Shown: positions 23,999-34,923 of the stretch, piece by piece | Numbering within the stretch: the first letter of the stretch is position 1 | Layout: every line of letters begins with the position of its first letter | DNA from: Arsenophonus endosymbiont of Aleurodicus floccissimus | GTDB lineage: Bacteria > Pseudomonadota > Gammaproteobacteria > Enterobacterales > Enterobacteriaceae | Length of the DNA: 64,000 bases | Assembly (NCBI RefSeq): GCF_900343025.1 | Contig: NZ_OUND01000002.1 | Span: 62,001-126,000, forward strand | Direction: 5' to 3' | Made by a program: the position numbers and the translations under genes | Notes under the pieces: generated by a model | Databases searched by the model: none | The model's input: the letters and a program-made list of their open reading frames with translations, nothing else | Told to the model about the DNA's origin: nothing

Positions 23999-26065
23999 TT
24001 ATTGCAATAAAGAGATATCAGCTACCTGTAAAAATAAATCACGCAGCTGACTTAGTAAGGTCAGACGATTGATCCTGACTATTTGATCACTATCCATCAC
24101 CATTACATTATCAAAGAAAGCATCGATAACCTCACGCAGTGAAGCTAATTCAGTTAATGTGCTTTGATATTGTCCGTCAGCGAATAATGGTGCCAGTTTA
24201 TCTTGTAAAACAACTAAATGAGCCGCTAAGATGACCTCTTCGGGCGCGTTTAATACTGTCGCGGCAACATTGTCATTCAATTTTTCATCTGACTTATTTA
24301 GAATATTGGCAACCCGTTTATTAGCCGCCGCCAGTGCTTCTGCCGCTGGCAAAGTCCGAAAATGGGTAACGGCTTTCACACGAGCATCAAAATCTGCCGG
24401 TTTAGTTGGGCGACGAGCTAAAACAGCCTGGATAGTATCAATGCGGTAACCTTGCTCTTGATACCAGGCACGAAAACGCCCCAGCATAAACTCAACAACA
24501 TCATCGACAATATTTTTATTGGTTAGCTTATTATCATACAATTGGGCCGTCTGCTGTGTTAATGCTAATAAATCCAGATCGTAACCCTTTTCAACAATAA
24601 TACGTAATACACCAAGCGCCGCGCGACGTAAGGCAAAGGGATCTTTATCGCCCTTAGGCGGTTGGCCAATACCAAAAATACCTACCAGAGTATCCATTTT
24701 ATCGGCCAGCGCCAACGCAACCGCGATATGATTAGAAGGTAATTGATCACCAGCAAAACGGGGTTGATACTGCTCCTTGATTGCCACCGCCACATCTTCC
24801 GCTTCACCATCCCGACGGGCGTAATACATCCCCATAACACCTTGTGTGTCGGTAAACTCGAACACCATATTGGTCATCAAATCACATTTGGATAACAAAC
24901 CGGCACGAGTAGCATGATTGACATCGGCACCAATTTTAGCTGCGATCCAGCCAGCTAACACTTCTAAACGATCGGTTTTATCACGCAATGTACCAAGCTC
25001 TTTTTGGAATAAAACTGTTTCCAGTCGGGGTAAATATTCTTCTAAACGCTTTTTACAATCGGTTTTAAAGAAAAATTCAGCATCTGCCAAACGTGGACGG
25101 ATCACCTTTTCATTACCAGCAATGATTTGCTGTGGCTCAGAAGATTCAATATTGGCGACAAAAATAAAATTAGCCATCAAATTACCAACCTGATCATAAA
25201 CCGGGAAGTATTTTTGATCGCCTTTCATGGTATGAACTAACGCTTCCGCTGGTACAGACAAAAATTTCTGCTCAAATTTTGCGGTTAATACCACCGGCCA
25301 TTCAACCAATGATGTTACTTTTTCGAGTAAACTATCGGACAATTCAACAGTACCGCCTAATTGCTGCGCTACCTTATTCGCCTCATGCTTGATTAAGGAC
25401 TTACGCTCTTCATAGTCAGCAATAACTTTACCACGTTCACGTAAGGTTGCAGGGTATTGTTCCGCTGAGTCAATAGTCAGTTCAGCTTCTCCCATAAATC
25501 GATGGCCACGGATCACGCGATCACTCTGAATACCCAATACTTCACCTTCAAGCAGCTGATCACCCAATAACATGATTAAGGTATGAACAGGCCGGACAAA
25601 TTGTGTTGCCTTGTCTCCCCAGCGCATCAATTTTGGGATCGGTAACTGATTCAATGCACTCGCTACCATATCAACAAGCAACTCTTTTGCGGCACGGCCT
25701 TTATTGGTCGCACGATAAAATAACCACTCCCCTTTATCGGTGACCAAACGTTCTGCCTGCTCAACGGTGATGCCACAGCCACGAGCCCAACCTTCAGCGG
25801 CCTTCGTCGCTTTACCTGTCGCATCAAAAGCCTGACTAATTGCCGGGCCACGCTTCTCAACTTCACGATCAGCTTGATGTGCGGCCAAATCGGTTATTTT
25901 TAATGCTAAACGACGAGGAGAGGCATACCAAAGTACTTCACCATACTGTAGTTCAGCCTGTTCTAATTGATGTTTAAAATTTGCCGCAAATGATCCAGCT
26001 AATGAACGAAGAGACTTCGGCGGTAACTCTTCTGTGCCGATTTCCACCAGGAAAGTCTGTTGCAT
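23999..26065 (-). CDS. glyS: Glycyl-tRNA synthetase beta subunit
   Basis: Complete 688-residue protein, one less than in E. coli. With GlyQ it forms the alpha2-beta2 glycyl-tRNA synthetase; the beta subunit binds and positions tRNA-Gly. Starts [19 protein letters not shown], the universal N-terminus. Central HD-like region ([18 protein letters not shown]), the conserved [19 protein letters not shown] near residues 485-503, and a C-terminal DALR-type anticodon-binding part ([19 protein letters not shown]). No frameshift or stop. It begins 12 bases after glyQ, so the two form one operon, ended by the hairpin at 23952-23983. Less AT-rich than the relics around it, as expected under selection. 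Confidence 0.98.
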   Translation of the reverse strand: MQQTFLVEIGTEELPPKSLRSLAGSFAANFKHQLEQAELQYGEVLWYASPRRLALKITDLAAHQADREVEKRGPAISQAFDATGKATKAAEGWARGCGITVEQAERLVTDKGEWLFYRATNKGRAAKELLVDMVASALNQLPIPKLMRWGDKATQFVRPVHTLIMLLGDQLLEGEVLGIQSDRVIRGHRFMGEAELTIDSAEQYPATLRERGKVIADYEERKSLIKHEANKVAQQLGGTVELSDSLLEKVTSLVEWPVVLTAKFEQKFLSVPAEALVHTMKGDQKYFPVYDQVGNLMANFIFVANIESSEPQQIIAGNEKVIRPRLADAEFFFKTDCKKRLEEYLPRLETVLFQKELGTLRDKTDRLEVLAGWIAAKIGADVNHATRAGLLSKCDLMTNMVFEFTDTQGVMGMYYARRDGEAEDVAVAIKEQYQPRFAGDQLPSNHIAVALALADKMDTLVGIFGIGQPPKGDKDPFALRRAALGVLRIIVEKGYDLDLLALTQQTAQLYDNKLTNKNIVDDVVEFMLGRFRAWYQEQGYRIDTIQAVLARRPTKPADFDARVKAVTHFRTLPAAEALAAANKRVANILNKSDEKLNDNVAATVLNAPEEVILAAHLVVLQDKLAPLFADGQYQSTLTELASLREVIDAFFDNVMVMDSDQIVRINRLTLLSQLRDLFLQVADISLLQ

Positions 26066-26077
26066 AATGACAGCCTC

Positions 26078-26989
26078 TTAGTTCTTATTTTTACAGATTG
26101 GAAAACCTAATGTTTCACGAGCAGCATAATAAGCTGCTGCAACCCCTTTAGTTAAGGTACGAATACGTAAAATATAACGTTGCCGTTCAGTGACTGAAAT
26201 AGCTTTACGTGCATCCAATAAATTAAACGTATGGGCAGCTTTTAAAATACACTCATAAGCGGGTAAAGGCAGTGGAGTTTCTAGTGACAATAAATATTGT
26301 GCTTCTTTTTCATATTCTTCAAAACATTTGAAGAGAAAATCAACATTAGCATGTTCAAAATTATAAGCCGACTGCTCAACTTCATTTTGATGATAAATAT
26401 CACCATAGGTTGTTTTGCCTAACGGGCCATCAGACCAGACTAGATAATACACACTATCAACCGCTTGAATATACATAGCCAAGCGCTCAAGGCCGTAGGT
26501 GATCTCGCCGGTAACCGGTTTACACTCCAATCCCCCAACTTGCTGAAAATAGGTAAACTGGGTGACTTCCATCCCATTTAGCCAAACCTCCCAACCAAGT
26601 CCCCAGGCTCCCAAAGTTGGATTTTCCCAGTTATCTTCAACAAAGCGGATATCATGAACAGTGGGATCTACCCCCAATGCTTTTAATGAGGCAAGATATA
26701 ACTCTTGAATATTATCCGGTGAGGGCTTAATAATAACTTGAAATTGATAATAGTGCTGAAGACGATTAGGATTTTCACCATAACGTCCATCAGTTGGCCG
26801 ACGAGATGGTTGCACATAAGCAGCAGCGATTGGCTCTGGGCCTAATACCCGCAAGCAAGTCATCGGATGGGACGTCCCTGCACCAACTTCCATATCCAAT
26901 GGTTGAACAATAGTGCAGCCTTGACGCGCCCAGTAATCCTGTAATGTTAGGATCAATCCCTGAAAGGTTTTGGTATCAAACTTTTGCAT
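26078..26989 (-). CDS. glyQ: Glycyl-tRNA synthetase alpha subunit
   Basis: Complete 303 residues, the same length as in E. coli. The alpha subunit holds the class II catalytic site for glycine and ATP. The product opens [20 protein letters not shown], carries [16 protein letters not shown], the motif-2 region [38 protein letters not shown] (motif 3) and ends near [13 protein letters not shown]. First gene of the glyQS operon; a TATACT at 27035-27040 (minus strand) may be its -10 box. Confidence 0.98.
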   Translation of the reverse strand: MQKFDTKTFQGLILTLQDYWARQGCTIVQPLDMEVGAGTSHPMTCLRVLGPEPIAAAYVQPSRRPTDGRYGENPNRLQHYYQFQVIIKPSPDNIQELYLASLKALGVDPTVHDIRFVEDNWENPTLGAWGLGWEVWLNGMEVTQFTYFQQVGGLECKPVTGEITYGLERLAMYIQAVDSVYYLVWSDGPLGKTTYGDIYHQNEVEQSAYNFEHANVDFLFKCFEEYEKEAQYLLSLETPLPLPAYECILKAAHTFNLLDARKAISVTERQRYILRIRTLTKGVAAAYYAARETLGFPICKNKN

Positions 26990-27034
26990 GTTAGATTCGC
27001 GCGATAGATAGATTGTGATTTAAAAAAGTGATTC

Positions 27035-27040
27035 AGTATA
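27035..27040 (-). promoter_or_regulatory. Possible -10 box for glyQS
   Basis: TATACT on the minus strand, 46 bases before the glyQ ATG. No good -35 hexamer at 17 bases, so support is weak. Confidence 0.3.
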
Positions 27041-27262
27041 CCTTTTGGCGAACAGATATGCAGCACTAATTACACATTGATGTTGTTTTACATGAAAACA
27101 GCCTGATAAATCTTTAGTAATTTTAAGTTAGCTGATTGATTAGCCCCATCACTAGTTAATCATTAATATTGAAAATTAATCCAAAGGTTATCAGCAAAAA
27201 AGATATTTTCAATTTGGCTTACTGCAATACTTTTTCTGCCATATTCATATGACCGCGCAAGG

Positions 27263-27665
27263 TTATTTATAAAATAAAATTATGGTCTGCTGTAATTTCA
27301 TTGCAATTTTAATAACAAAATTTGGCTCTAAATCATTAGTATTGATACTAATATAATAAAAATGGTCTTTACTACTATAAGATATGACGGTTTCACCAGG
27401 GAATACGTTGAAATTTCCCACAACATGCATAAAATTTGTATGATTGCCGGCAATATTATGACTGGCATTATTAAGACGTTAATTGATCAAGTTCATCATA
27501 ACGTCCAAAACGAATAAACTATTTCACCATTTTTAAATGGTAAGCAAAGGTTATTATTCGTTATTGTAGAATGTAATATATTTTGACTTACTCCATAGGA
27601 TCATAAAATTGTTTAGCATTTCTTATATCCTCATTCCCGCTTTTATTAGAATCAAACAGAGCCAT
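27263..27665 (-). pseudogene. Unknown ~134-codon gene, frameshifted
   Basis: An AAGGAA leads into ATG 27665: MALFDSNKSGNEDIRN..QFYDPME then a stop. The reading continues in other frames as SQNILHSTITNNNLCLPFK, YDELDQLTS and a last clean 67-codon stretch (HNIAGNHTNFMHVVGN, FNVFPGETVISYSSKD, DLEPNFVIKIAMKLQQ) to TAA at 27263. At least three frame changes. Coherent composition and a ribosome site argue for a former gene. No family recognised; no signal peptide or membrane helix in the clean part, which looks beta-rich. Next to glyQ, away from any known partner. Confidence 0.4.
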
Positions 27666-28250
27666 TTCCTTATTGATAATATTGTAAAGTTTTTATTGAG
27701 ATAATTTTTAATCATGAAAAACCGCTAATACATATCAACAAAATAATGTAATAAGATTGATATTAATATAAAAAATACTGTTTTTAAGTAAAAAATTAAT
27801 TATATCAGTTGGTTAATTTGCAAATTACATCCAAATCACAGCTTTGCAATTTTTATACTTACTACATGTAATAATAAAAACCGCCAAAAGAGCCAATTAT
27901 TATACTCAGACTGAGTCGTTAATTATTTAGTATTTCCTGGCATCTAAGGATGCCAAAAAATTAATGCTTATTTGGTTTTATTGCTAATAAATTCAGACTA
28001 TGTCTTATTGTTATTAATACTCAATAATGGCTCGTTCAGCTTAACTAATTCATTTTTCAAAAAACACTCACTTTTAAATATTATCATAATAAGATATGAT
28101 ATTTACTCATTTATTTTCTATTAAGATAATTAACATAAATTTTTGATTTAACAAAATTTTTCTCATTAGCATAGAATAAAATATTGCAGTAAAACGATTC
28201 AATATGAAATAATCCGTTAAATTAAAGTTGCAAAAACAGATGTAATTCAC
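27666..28250. other. Gene-free stretch
   Basis: About 580 AT-rich bases, no coding remnant, no tRNA. Nothing else recognised. Confidence 0.4.
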
Positions 28251-28609
28251 ATGAAAATATTACTTTTAATGCTGACATTATTAACTCTAACCAGCTGCAC
28301 TTCACAGCCACAGTCAACATTGATTGAACTTGACAAAAAAATCGTGAGTTTAACCATTCAACCCTGTTAAACATTAGTCATATTCAGCAGCTCAAGGCGT
28401 CTTCTAATAGTAGCCAAAAATGGCAATATTCGACATTTTTTCCTACCACCGCTGAACAAGCATCTCCTGTTTATTATTATGCGCTCGCTAACGCCCATAA
28501 AATTATTATTTATACCGACAATGCCAATTTTTGGCTTACAGTTAAAAATAAACTGCAAGAACAAGGATCAATCGCAGTTATTAAATGGCAATTTAAAAAA
28601 TGTTTTTAG
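28251..28609 (+). pseudogene. Small lipoprotein, frameshifted
   Basis: ATG 28251 gives MKILLLMLTLLTLTSCTSQPQ, a lipoprotein signal peptide with lipobox LTSC (Cys 16). After TIQPC the frame meets TAA (28367-28369); a one-base shift restores a 79-codon stretch, STLLNISHIQQLKASSN, QYSTFFPTTAEQASPVYYYAL, ending VIKWQFKKCF at TAG 28609. Total ~119 codons. It does not resemble YsaB, the small lipoprotein near glyQ in E. coli, and I do not know the family. A single deletion near 28360 explains the break. Confidence 0.55.
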
Positions 28610-29138
28610 CAAAACAGGCTCAAATTACGTTTATTAAAAACTAAAATAGCTAAAAATAAATTAAATAATCTTGATTAAAAATCATTGATTAATAATTCCT
28701 AAAATAATATATTTTTATAACTTTTTGTTAATCAAGTAAATTTATTAATTTCTTATATTAAGATATGTCTTCATGAAAAAAATAACTAACTAATTCAGGA
28801 TTAACTTTAACACTCAAGTTACAAAAACAATTCTTTTTTAATAAAGAATAAAATAAAAATAATCATAATAAAAAGGCATTAATAGACTCGTTTAAATAAT
28901 TTATTGCCAAATTTATACAACCTAGCATAAATTATAATTTTCCTCTTTTTTTAATTAATTAAAGTATCTATTTTTATCAATCAAAATGCATTGTCTATTT
29001 AATATTAGCGCCTATTTTGAAGAAAATTTATCGATATTATTGTCCTGGCAAGTAATAATAATACTGATTAAAATCCCTATCATCAATTTATTAATATCCG
29101 ATAATAGACCGATACCTCACAATAGGAGTAATAAAAAA
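28610..29138. other. Gene-free stretch before tag
   Basis: About 530 bases, very AT-rich. An open frame runs in front of tag from 28986, but it lacks a ribosome site and has no protein-like composition. TAGGAGT at 29123-29129 is the ribosome site of tag. Confidence 0.45.
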
Positions 29139-29727
29139 ATGACACCACGACGTTGCCATTGGGTCACTAGCGATGAGGAATATATTGCCTATCATGATCA
29201 AGAGTGGGGAAAAGCAGAAAAAAATAGTCAGAAATTATTCGAAATACTTTTCCTTGAAGGTCAACAAGCCGGCCTCTCTTGGTATACTATTTTGAAAAAA
29301 CGTGTTGGCTATCGTGACTGTTTCTACCATTTTAATCCAACTAAAATTGCCAAAATGACGCAACAAGATGTTGATCGTTTAATGCAAGAACCCCGTATTG
29401 TGAATAATCGCCTGAAAATTAATGCTATCATTACCAACGCTCAAGCTTACTTAGCCATGACCCAATCATGGTGAAGATTTTAGCCAATTCCTCTGGCAAT
29501 TTGTCGATGGAAAAACACAAATCAACCATTAGCAACATCAGAGTGAAATACCTACTCATACCAATATTTCTGATCATCTTTCGGTAGCTTTAAAAAAACA
29601 TGGCTTTAAATTTGTTGGTAGCACCATCTGTTACGCCTTTATGCAAGCAATCGGTATGGTAAATGACCATTTGAGCGATTGTATTTGTCGACAGAAAAAA
29701 GAACGAGTAATAAAAATATCATTATGA
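29139..29727 (+). pseudogene. tag: 3-methyladenine DNA glycosylase I (Tag), frameshift and stop
   Basis: Tag excises 3-methyladenine from DNA. Start ATG 29139 is set by TAGGAGT and by MTPRRCHWVTSDEEYIAYHDQEWG, which supplies the zinc Cys and His of the family; FLEGQQAGLSWYTILKKR is the substrate-pocket region. One extra T near 29466 shifts the frame (AMTQHGEDFSQFLWQFVD follows), and an in-frame TAG sits at 29530-29532. The C-terminal half continues with KKHGFKFVGSTICYAFMQAIG and NDHLSDCIC, with the second zinc His and Cys. Total 187-196 codons, as normal. Confidence 0.92.
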
Positions 29728-29866
29728 TAAATTTATAATCAACAAAAATATAAAAGAATTATAATATCGTCTAACTAATTTGCTAATCCAGCCATTATTC
29801 TAGCGATAATAGCAGAATATTGTTGCCATTTATTTAATAGTCACTGCAAAGCTGATAAAGAAAAAT

Positions 29867-31100
29867 ATGATACATTCACAATTTGGTAAAAAATTTTCCA
29901 GTTCATCCAGTATCTCTCTGTTAATGAAAGATCTAAATGAAGGTTTGCGCAAACCTGACGTTATTATGCTCGGTGGCGGTAATCCAGCACACATTCCTGA
30001 AATGGATCAATATTTTCAGCAATTATTGATAGAAATGGCTAAAAATGGTCAGCTCAATGAAGCATTATCCAACTACGATGGCCCCCAAGGAAAAGATGCC
30101 TTACTGGAAGCATTAGCAAATACGTTAAATGAGCAAGTAGGCTGGAATATTAGTGCTAAAAATATTGCATTGACTAATGGTAGTTAGAGCGCCTTTTTTT
30201 TATCTATTTAATATCCTCGCAGGCTGTTGTGAACAAGGAATAAAACGTAAAGTTCTTTTCCCTTTAACACCAGAATATGTTGGTTATGCCGATACTGGAC
30301 TTGATGATGATATTTTTGTTACTAATAAACCGCAAATTGACATCCTGCCTAATGGTCAATTTAAATATCGGATTAATTTTGAATCGTTAAAAATAACCGA
30401 TGATAGCGGTGTAATTTGCGTTTCCAGACCCACCAACCCGACTGGAAATGTCATTAACGATGCAGAAATTATGCAATTAGATGCTTTAGCCAAACAGCAT
30501 GCTATTCCGCTTTTGATTGACAGTGCTTATGGTATTCTCTTTCCAGGTATTATTTTTAATCAAGCAACACCTATCTGGAATGAAAATATTATTCTATCTA
30601 TGAGCCTACCTGGCTGTCGCTGCTGCGGTATTATTATTGCCAATGAATCGATTATTAACGCGATCAGTAACCTGAATGGCATCATTAGCTTATCCCCAGG
30701 TAGTATAGGCCTAGCATTAATGTTAGCGATCCTTAAACGTAATGATCTACTGAAACTTTCACAAACAGTAATAAAACCTTTTTATCAACAACGCGTTACT
30801 GAAACAGTAAAAATTATTCGCCGTTATATACCAGAAAGTCGCTGCTTGATCCATAAACCAGAAGGCGCGATATTTCTATGGCTTTGGTTTAAAGATTTAC
30901 CAATTGACAGTCAAACACTTTACACACGTCTTAAAAAACACGGTGTATTAATGGTGCCAGGCGATTATTTTTTCCCGGGGCTTAATGAACACTGGCCTCA
31001 TTCGCATCAATGTATGCGAATGAACTATATTCTACCATTAGAAAAAATTGAACAAAGGATTGCGATTTTAGCTGATGAAATTGAAATTGCCTATCAATAG
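29867..31100 (+). pseudogene. avtA: Valine-pyruvate aminotransferase AvtA, three lesions
   Basis: AvtA is a PLP enzyme that makes valine from alanine and ketoisovalerate. ATG 29867; IMLGGGNPAHIPEMDQY, SNYDGPQGKDALLEAL and ALTNGS are normal. CAG-to-TAG at 30185-30187 (TNGSQSAFF) is followed three codons later by a run of eight T where seven are expected, giving a +1 shift; the remaining 300 codons are open. Inside them CVSRPTNPTGNV is intact, but MSLSKLGLPGSRCG of relatives is MSLPGCRCCG: the deletion removes the Schiff-base lysine. The gene is dead three times over. Confidence 0.93.
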
Positions 31101-31160
31101 CATAAATTCAATAAACTTTATTAAATATATTAAGTAATAAAATTCTATATACATAAAAAA

Positions 31161-31188
31161 ACCTCTTATCATATACAAGATAAGAGGT
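31161..31188. terminator. Hairpin after avtA
   Basis: Perfect 10-bp stem ACCTCTTATC / GATAAGAGGT with an 8-base loop, 60 bases past the avtA stop. Six A residues precede it, so the T tract is on the minus strand. Confidence 0.5.
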
Positions 31189-31200
31189 GATAAAATAATA

Positions 31201-31689
31201 ACGAGGACTTTGAATTGTAAAGTTAACGGCATCATATTCAAACATATTGCTAATGAAATGATCTACATCCCGAGCTCTTTAACACCGCAATTATTACAAC
31301 ATATTAAGTATTCTTTTAATTAAGCAATAAAGCGATATTTTCACCACTATACCAAACTATTGCTTGTTAATTTAATGAAAACTATAAAACCTAATCACTT
31401 TACGAATAATCCAGCTATAACAATTGACAGAATAAAAGGTATTAAAGTTGACTATTGACTTGATACGGTTGCTATCTCATATTCAAACTTAGACAAAACT
31501 CTTTAAAAAAGAGATAAAAAGACTATTCGCGGAATACTTTATGCAGAAAAACTAAAATGTGCTCAATATTTATTATTACCCACTTGTTTACCCATTAATG
31601 AAATTACAACTACCGATGATTATCCTTTGCTAGCAGGTTGAACTAACTCCGCAGAAATAAAGAAATCGTTAATCAATAATTCTATTTAA
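31201..31689 (+). pseudogene. Unknown 163-codon reading frame with four internal stops
   Basis: One single frame runs from at least 31201 (open back to 31141) to TAA 31689, interrupted only by TAA 31321, TGA 31456, TAA 31504 and TGA 31639. It reads like protein throughout: NGIIFKHIANEMIYIPSSL, KRYFHHYTKLLLVNLMK, ITIDRIKGIKVDY, TIRGILYAEKLKCAQYLL and LPINEITTTDDYPLLAG. Random AT-rich DNA would contain many more stops over this length. I take it as a decayed gene broken by nonsense changes without indels. No family recognised, start unknown; it lies between avtA and yidQ where E. coli has no homologue I know. Confidence 0.4.
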
Positions 31690-31880
31690 ACAAATTGCTC
31701 ATTCCAGCAGTAAATAAGAATTTTATGCGACCAATTTTCCATTAATTGTGCCATATTTAGGACATATGACAGAAAATAATTGTTAAAAAATTTTATTTCT
31801 ATTAATAGACTGGTATTTTTAACATTAATGTTTATCATTAAAATTCATACTCGCTTGGAGAAGCTAGGCTTATACCCTTA

Positions 31881-32225
31881 ATGAAACGATTAATCCTCGT
31901 TATTTGTAGCATCAGTTTAAATATGATTGGCTGCCTTCTATTGTTATGTGGCTGTTCAAGTATTATGACCCATGTCGGCCCCCATCAAGGTTACTATTCA
32001 GGCACCAAAGCTGATACCCGAATACTGAAAGATAATGATACCGGCTGGGTGATAAAACCCCTTGCCATGATTGACTTACCTTTTTCTGTGCTGATAGACA
32101 CTGTTTTACTACCCTATGATTATTTTCAAGCCGATAATATGGCATCGCAACCTTCACCAAAAGAACGCGTTCAAGATTGGGAAAATCATCAAACTACAAA
32201 TACTAATCAAACCACCAGCAAATAA
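31881..32225 (+). CDS. yidQ: YidQ family lipoprotein (DUF1375)
   Basis: Complete 114 residues. A signal peptide ends in a lipobox (LLCGCSS, Cys 25). The mature part has SSIMTHVGPHQGYYSGTKA, then IKPLAMIDLPFSVLIDTVLLPYDYF, the conserved DLPFS..DTxLLPYD core of YidQ/YceK-type DUF1375 lipoproteins. The hydrophilic tail (NHQTTNTNQTTSK) is free. Role unknown; likely anchored in the outer membrane. In E. coli yidQ and yidR are neighbours; here a barrel-protein gene lies between them. One of few intact genes in this region. Confidence 0.85.
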   Translation: MKRLILVICSISLNMIGCLLLLCGCSSIMTHVGPHQGYYSGTKADTRILKDNDTGWVIKPLAMIDLPFSVLIDTVLLPYDYFQADNMASQPSPKERVQDWENHQTTNTNQTTSK

Positions 32226-32497
32226 GCCACCTGAATAACATCATCTATCGTGTATTTTTTAATCAATTCAGCAATTAATTGTAGTAATGCTTTGATATTG
32301 TTTATAAATACATGATATCGATTATTATATTTAATAATCATAACTCAACTTTAGTTTATTAAATTGATTATATTAAAAAAATATCATTATCTTACTGTCA
32401 ATTTTTCTGCTTATTTTCAGAATTCATTTAATATATAAATTATGCCTACCATATAAATATAATCTTTTTAATTTTATTAAAATTAGAGAAATAAAGT

Positions 32498-33237
32498 ATG
32501 AAAAAAACATTATTAGTTTTATTAACCACTGAGTTAATCCCTTCAACGTTGTTTGCAAATGAAAGCAAATCTGGTATGTACATGACAGGTAAAATGGGGG
32601 CATCAATTCAGCAAATGTCAGGCCAATTTTTCCCAGCAGGATATATATTGGAAATTAATGGGGAAGAAGAATTTAACAAAAAAATAAAAGAAGATAACCA
32701 TAGAACTGCAGTATTTGGTGCCGGTCTCGGTTTAGGCTATGACTTTTATGAAAAATTTGATATTCCAATCAGAACCGAACTGGAATTTATTAGCCGATCA
32801 AGCGCTGATGATAGTTACCAGGGGATGATCTAATTTTTGTTTTTCCTGGTAAAACTTTTGTTAAGAACCAAATAGCAGTAAATACATTCATGTTTAACAC
32901 TTATTATGATTTTAAGAATTCATCTGATTTCACACCTTATCTTTCTGCCGGACTGAGTTATGTTTATATAAGTCAAAAAACATTTGTTGATGCTATGGTA
33001 AATGGAGGGGATAGACAGAGTTTATGGACTCGTTCTCATGCCACCAACAATTTTGCCTGGAGCGCTGGCGCTGGCATTAAATAAACAATTAATAAAGATT
33101 TTTCATTTGATTTTAGTTACAAATATCTGGATGCCGGCCAAGCTGAAGTATATAACAACCTTTCTGACACAGAATATAACTCAAAAACCAAGGTCAAAAC
33201 CCATGATATTATGTTAAGCGCAACTTATCATTTTTGA
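32498..33237 (+). pseudogene. Outer-membrane beta-barrel protein (Opa-like), frameshift and stop
   Basis: Signal peptide MKKTLLVLLTTELIPSTLFANES, then alternating strands of a small (~240-residue) barrel: GMYMTGKMGASIQQMSG, FGAGLGLGYDFYEKFDIPIRTE, FNTYYDFKNSSDFTPYLSAG, DFSFDFSYKYLDAG and the terminal KTHDIMLSATYHF with C-terminal Phe, as in Opa/OmpW-type OmpA-like porins. One G is missing in the run near 32820 (YQGDDLIFVFPGK expected), and TAA at 33082-33084 replaces a residue before TINKDFS. Strand layout with long charged loops suggests a surface-exposed adhesin. It sits between yidQ and yidR, an insertion relative to E. coli. Confidence 0.75.
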
Positions 33238-33480
33238 TATTAATAACGTTGGATGGTATTGGGGTATAACATAACACTATAATCTCTATAACAAATAAAG
33301 AAATTACCTGCTTTGATCAGCATCTGTATTTATTGGCAGAAACTCTCATTATATCAGCCAGCAGACTAAAAATTAAAAGCGGGATACCCCCAATCCAATA
33401 CACTATTTTGCTATAAAACGAATTATTCATCCAGTAGTAAAATATTATTCAATTAAAACTTAAAATTACATTTATATAAA

Positions 33481-34786
33481 TCAAACAATCCCAGTCGCCA
33501 CAATAAAAATTTGCTGATAACTATTAATATTACGCAGATAAGCAGCATAGCTGTCATCCGGGGAAACAACAACCGCATCACCTAATGGCGGCAAATCACT
33601 GCAATCAGTCAAACGAATCAGTTTGCCGCAAGGAATTTCACATAACATCACGCTATATCACAAATAAACGCCACATACCGACCTTAGCTACCCCAACTAA
33701 GCGCAGACTGAAATATGCCCCATGCAGAGTCGCTAATTTGTTGCATTACCGCACTAACTGGAGAAACTAACCAAAACTGTACAATCCCCTTATCATCTTG
33801 CATTAAAAAATCAATTTTACTACCATCATGCGAAGATCGCAGCCAATGGTGCGGTTGATTAACCACCCCCGGGTATTTGCGTTCATGGGTATAGATTAAG
33901 CGACGTTATTTAATCCCTTTTGGTGGTAAGGGCATAGCGGTTTCCGTACCCTGTATTGGATTAACTCCTGCAATGACATAGTCTTCAGCCACCTCGGGCA
34001 AATCGACAATAAAAATTTCGGCCACTATTTTGCCATCTCGAGAACAGATATTACCTATAAATGCAATCGCCCAACGTTGCTTTTCACCATCTGCTCTCTC
34101 ATATCCATTTCAACCTATCCAATCCTCTTCATAAGCACGGCTGATTTTATTACTACCTGGTGTTGGTACAGGCGTTGTTTCACTGATCACAACACAATAA
34201 TAATGGCCATTATATTCACGATGATGTTTTTGCTGACCCGCAATGCCTACATCAATAACATGATAAGGAATTGCAATTGCAACATTGCGCAAATCAAGCA
34301 CCGGATCACACTGATACATCACGTGATGATTATAGGTAAAACTCAGCCTGATATTATCTGAACTAAAAACATGGACATGCGTGCCTCCTCTCAATGCACC
34401 TGCTAAAAAAGGCGGCGTAATACACATGGCCTCAATATTTTTGCAACATTAGGGGCCATATCGTTGACAATCACACCTCGACGATGATGAAAATCATCAT
34501 GCCAATTTTTATCGGGATTTTCCGGGCCATGAATAAAAGCATATCTGGGCGGATTTTCACTACTTACCGTAACAACACCAACATACGCGCCATTTTTCGC
34601 GACATAGATCTGTTTTTGTTGTTGCGTTTTAATATTAACTTTTTCTATCGTTAACCCAGTGAAAGAGGCACTATTTGTTGGCCGTATATCAAAAACTAGC
34701 CACTGGCTATCTGATGTCCATACGTTTATATTAGTCAATTGATGATTACGTTTATCCAAAGTAATCTGCTGTTCTTGGTAAAACAT
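33481..34786 (-). pseudogene. yidR: YidR (DUF3748), degraded
   Basis: YidR is a ~415-residue beta-propeller-like protein of unknown function. The relic starts at ATG 34786 with QQITLDKRNHQLTNINVWTS, VFIHG-type AFIHGPENPDKNWHDDFHHR and GGTHVHVFSSDNIRLSF, and ends near PPLGDAVVVSPDDSYAAYLR. Frameshift near 34430, another near 34110 (RAYEEDWIG is followed by a new frame), more near 33910-33895 and 33690. The order of conserved blocks matches E. coli YidR throughout. Faces yicG divergently. Confidence 0.88.
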
Positions 34787-34923
34787 TTTATTATCCGCAC
34801 TCTTTTTTATAGTGAACGATAAAAAATAATATCATTCTGTGAGCATGACAAAAATATTAGTCAATACTTTATTTTCATAATACAACTTTAAACCTTAAGG
34901 TTTATCGTATCTAAAAAATCATT

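Noticed and set aside
24231-25193. Plus-strand frames inside glyS
   Set aside because: Antisense shadows of an intact conserved gene.
28986-29138. N-terminal extension of Tag
   Set aside because: The homologous start is ATG 29139 with TAGGAGT in front; the extension has no similarity to the family.
33247-33400. GGTATTGGGGTAT and ATACCCCCAATCC as distant inverted repeats after the barrel gene
   Set aside because: Imperfect, ~120 bases apart, no transposase or target duplication seen.
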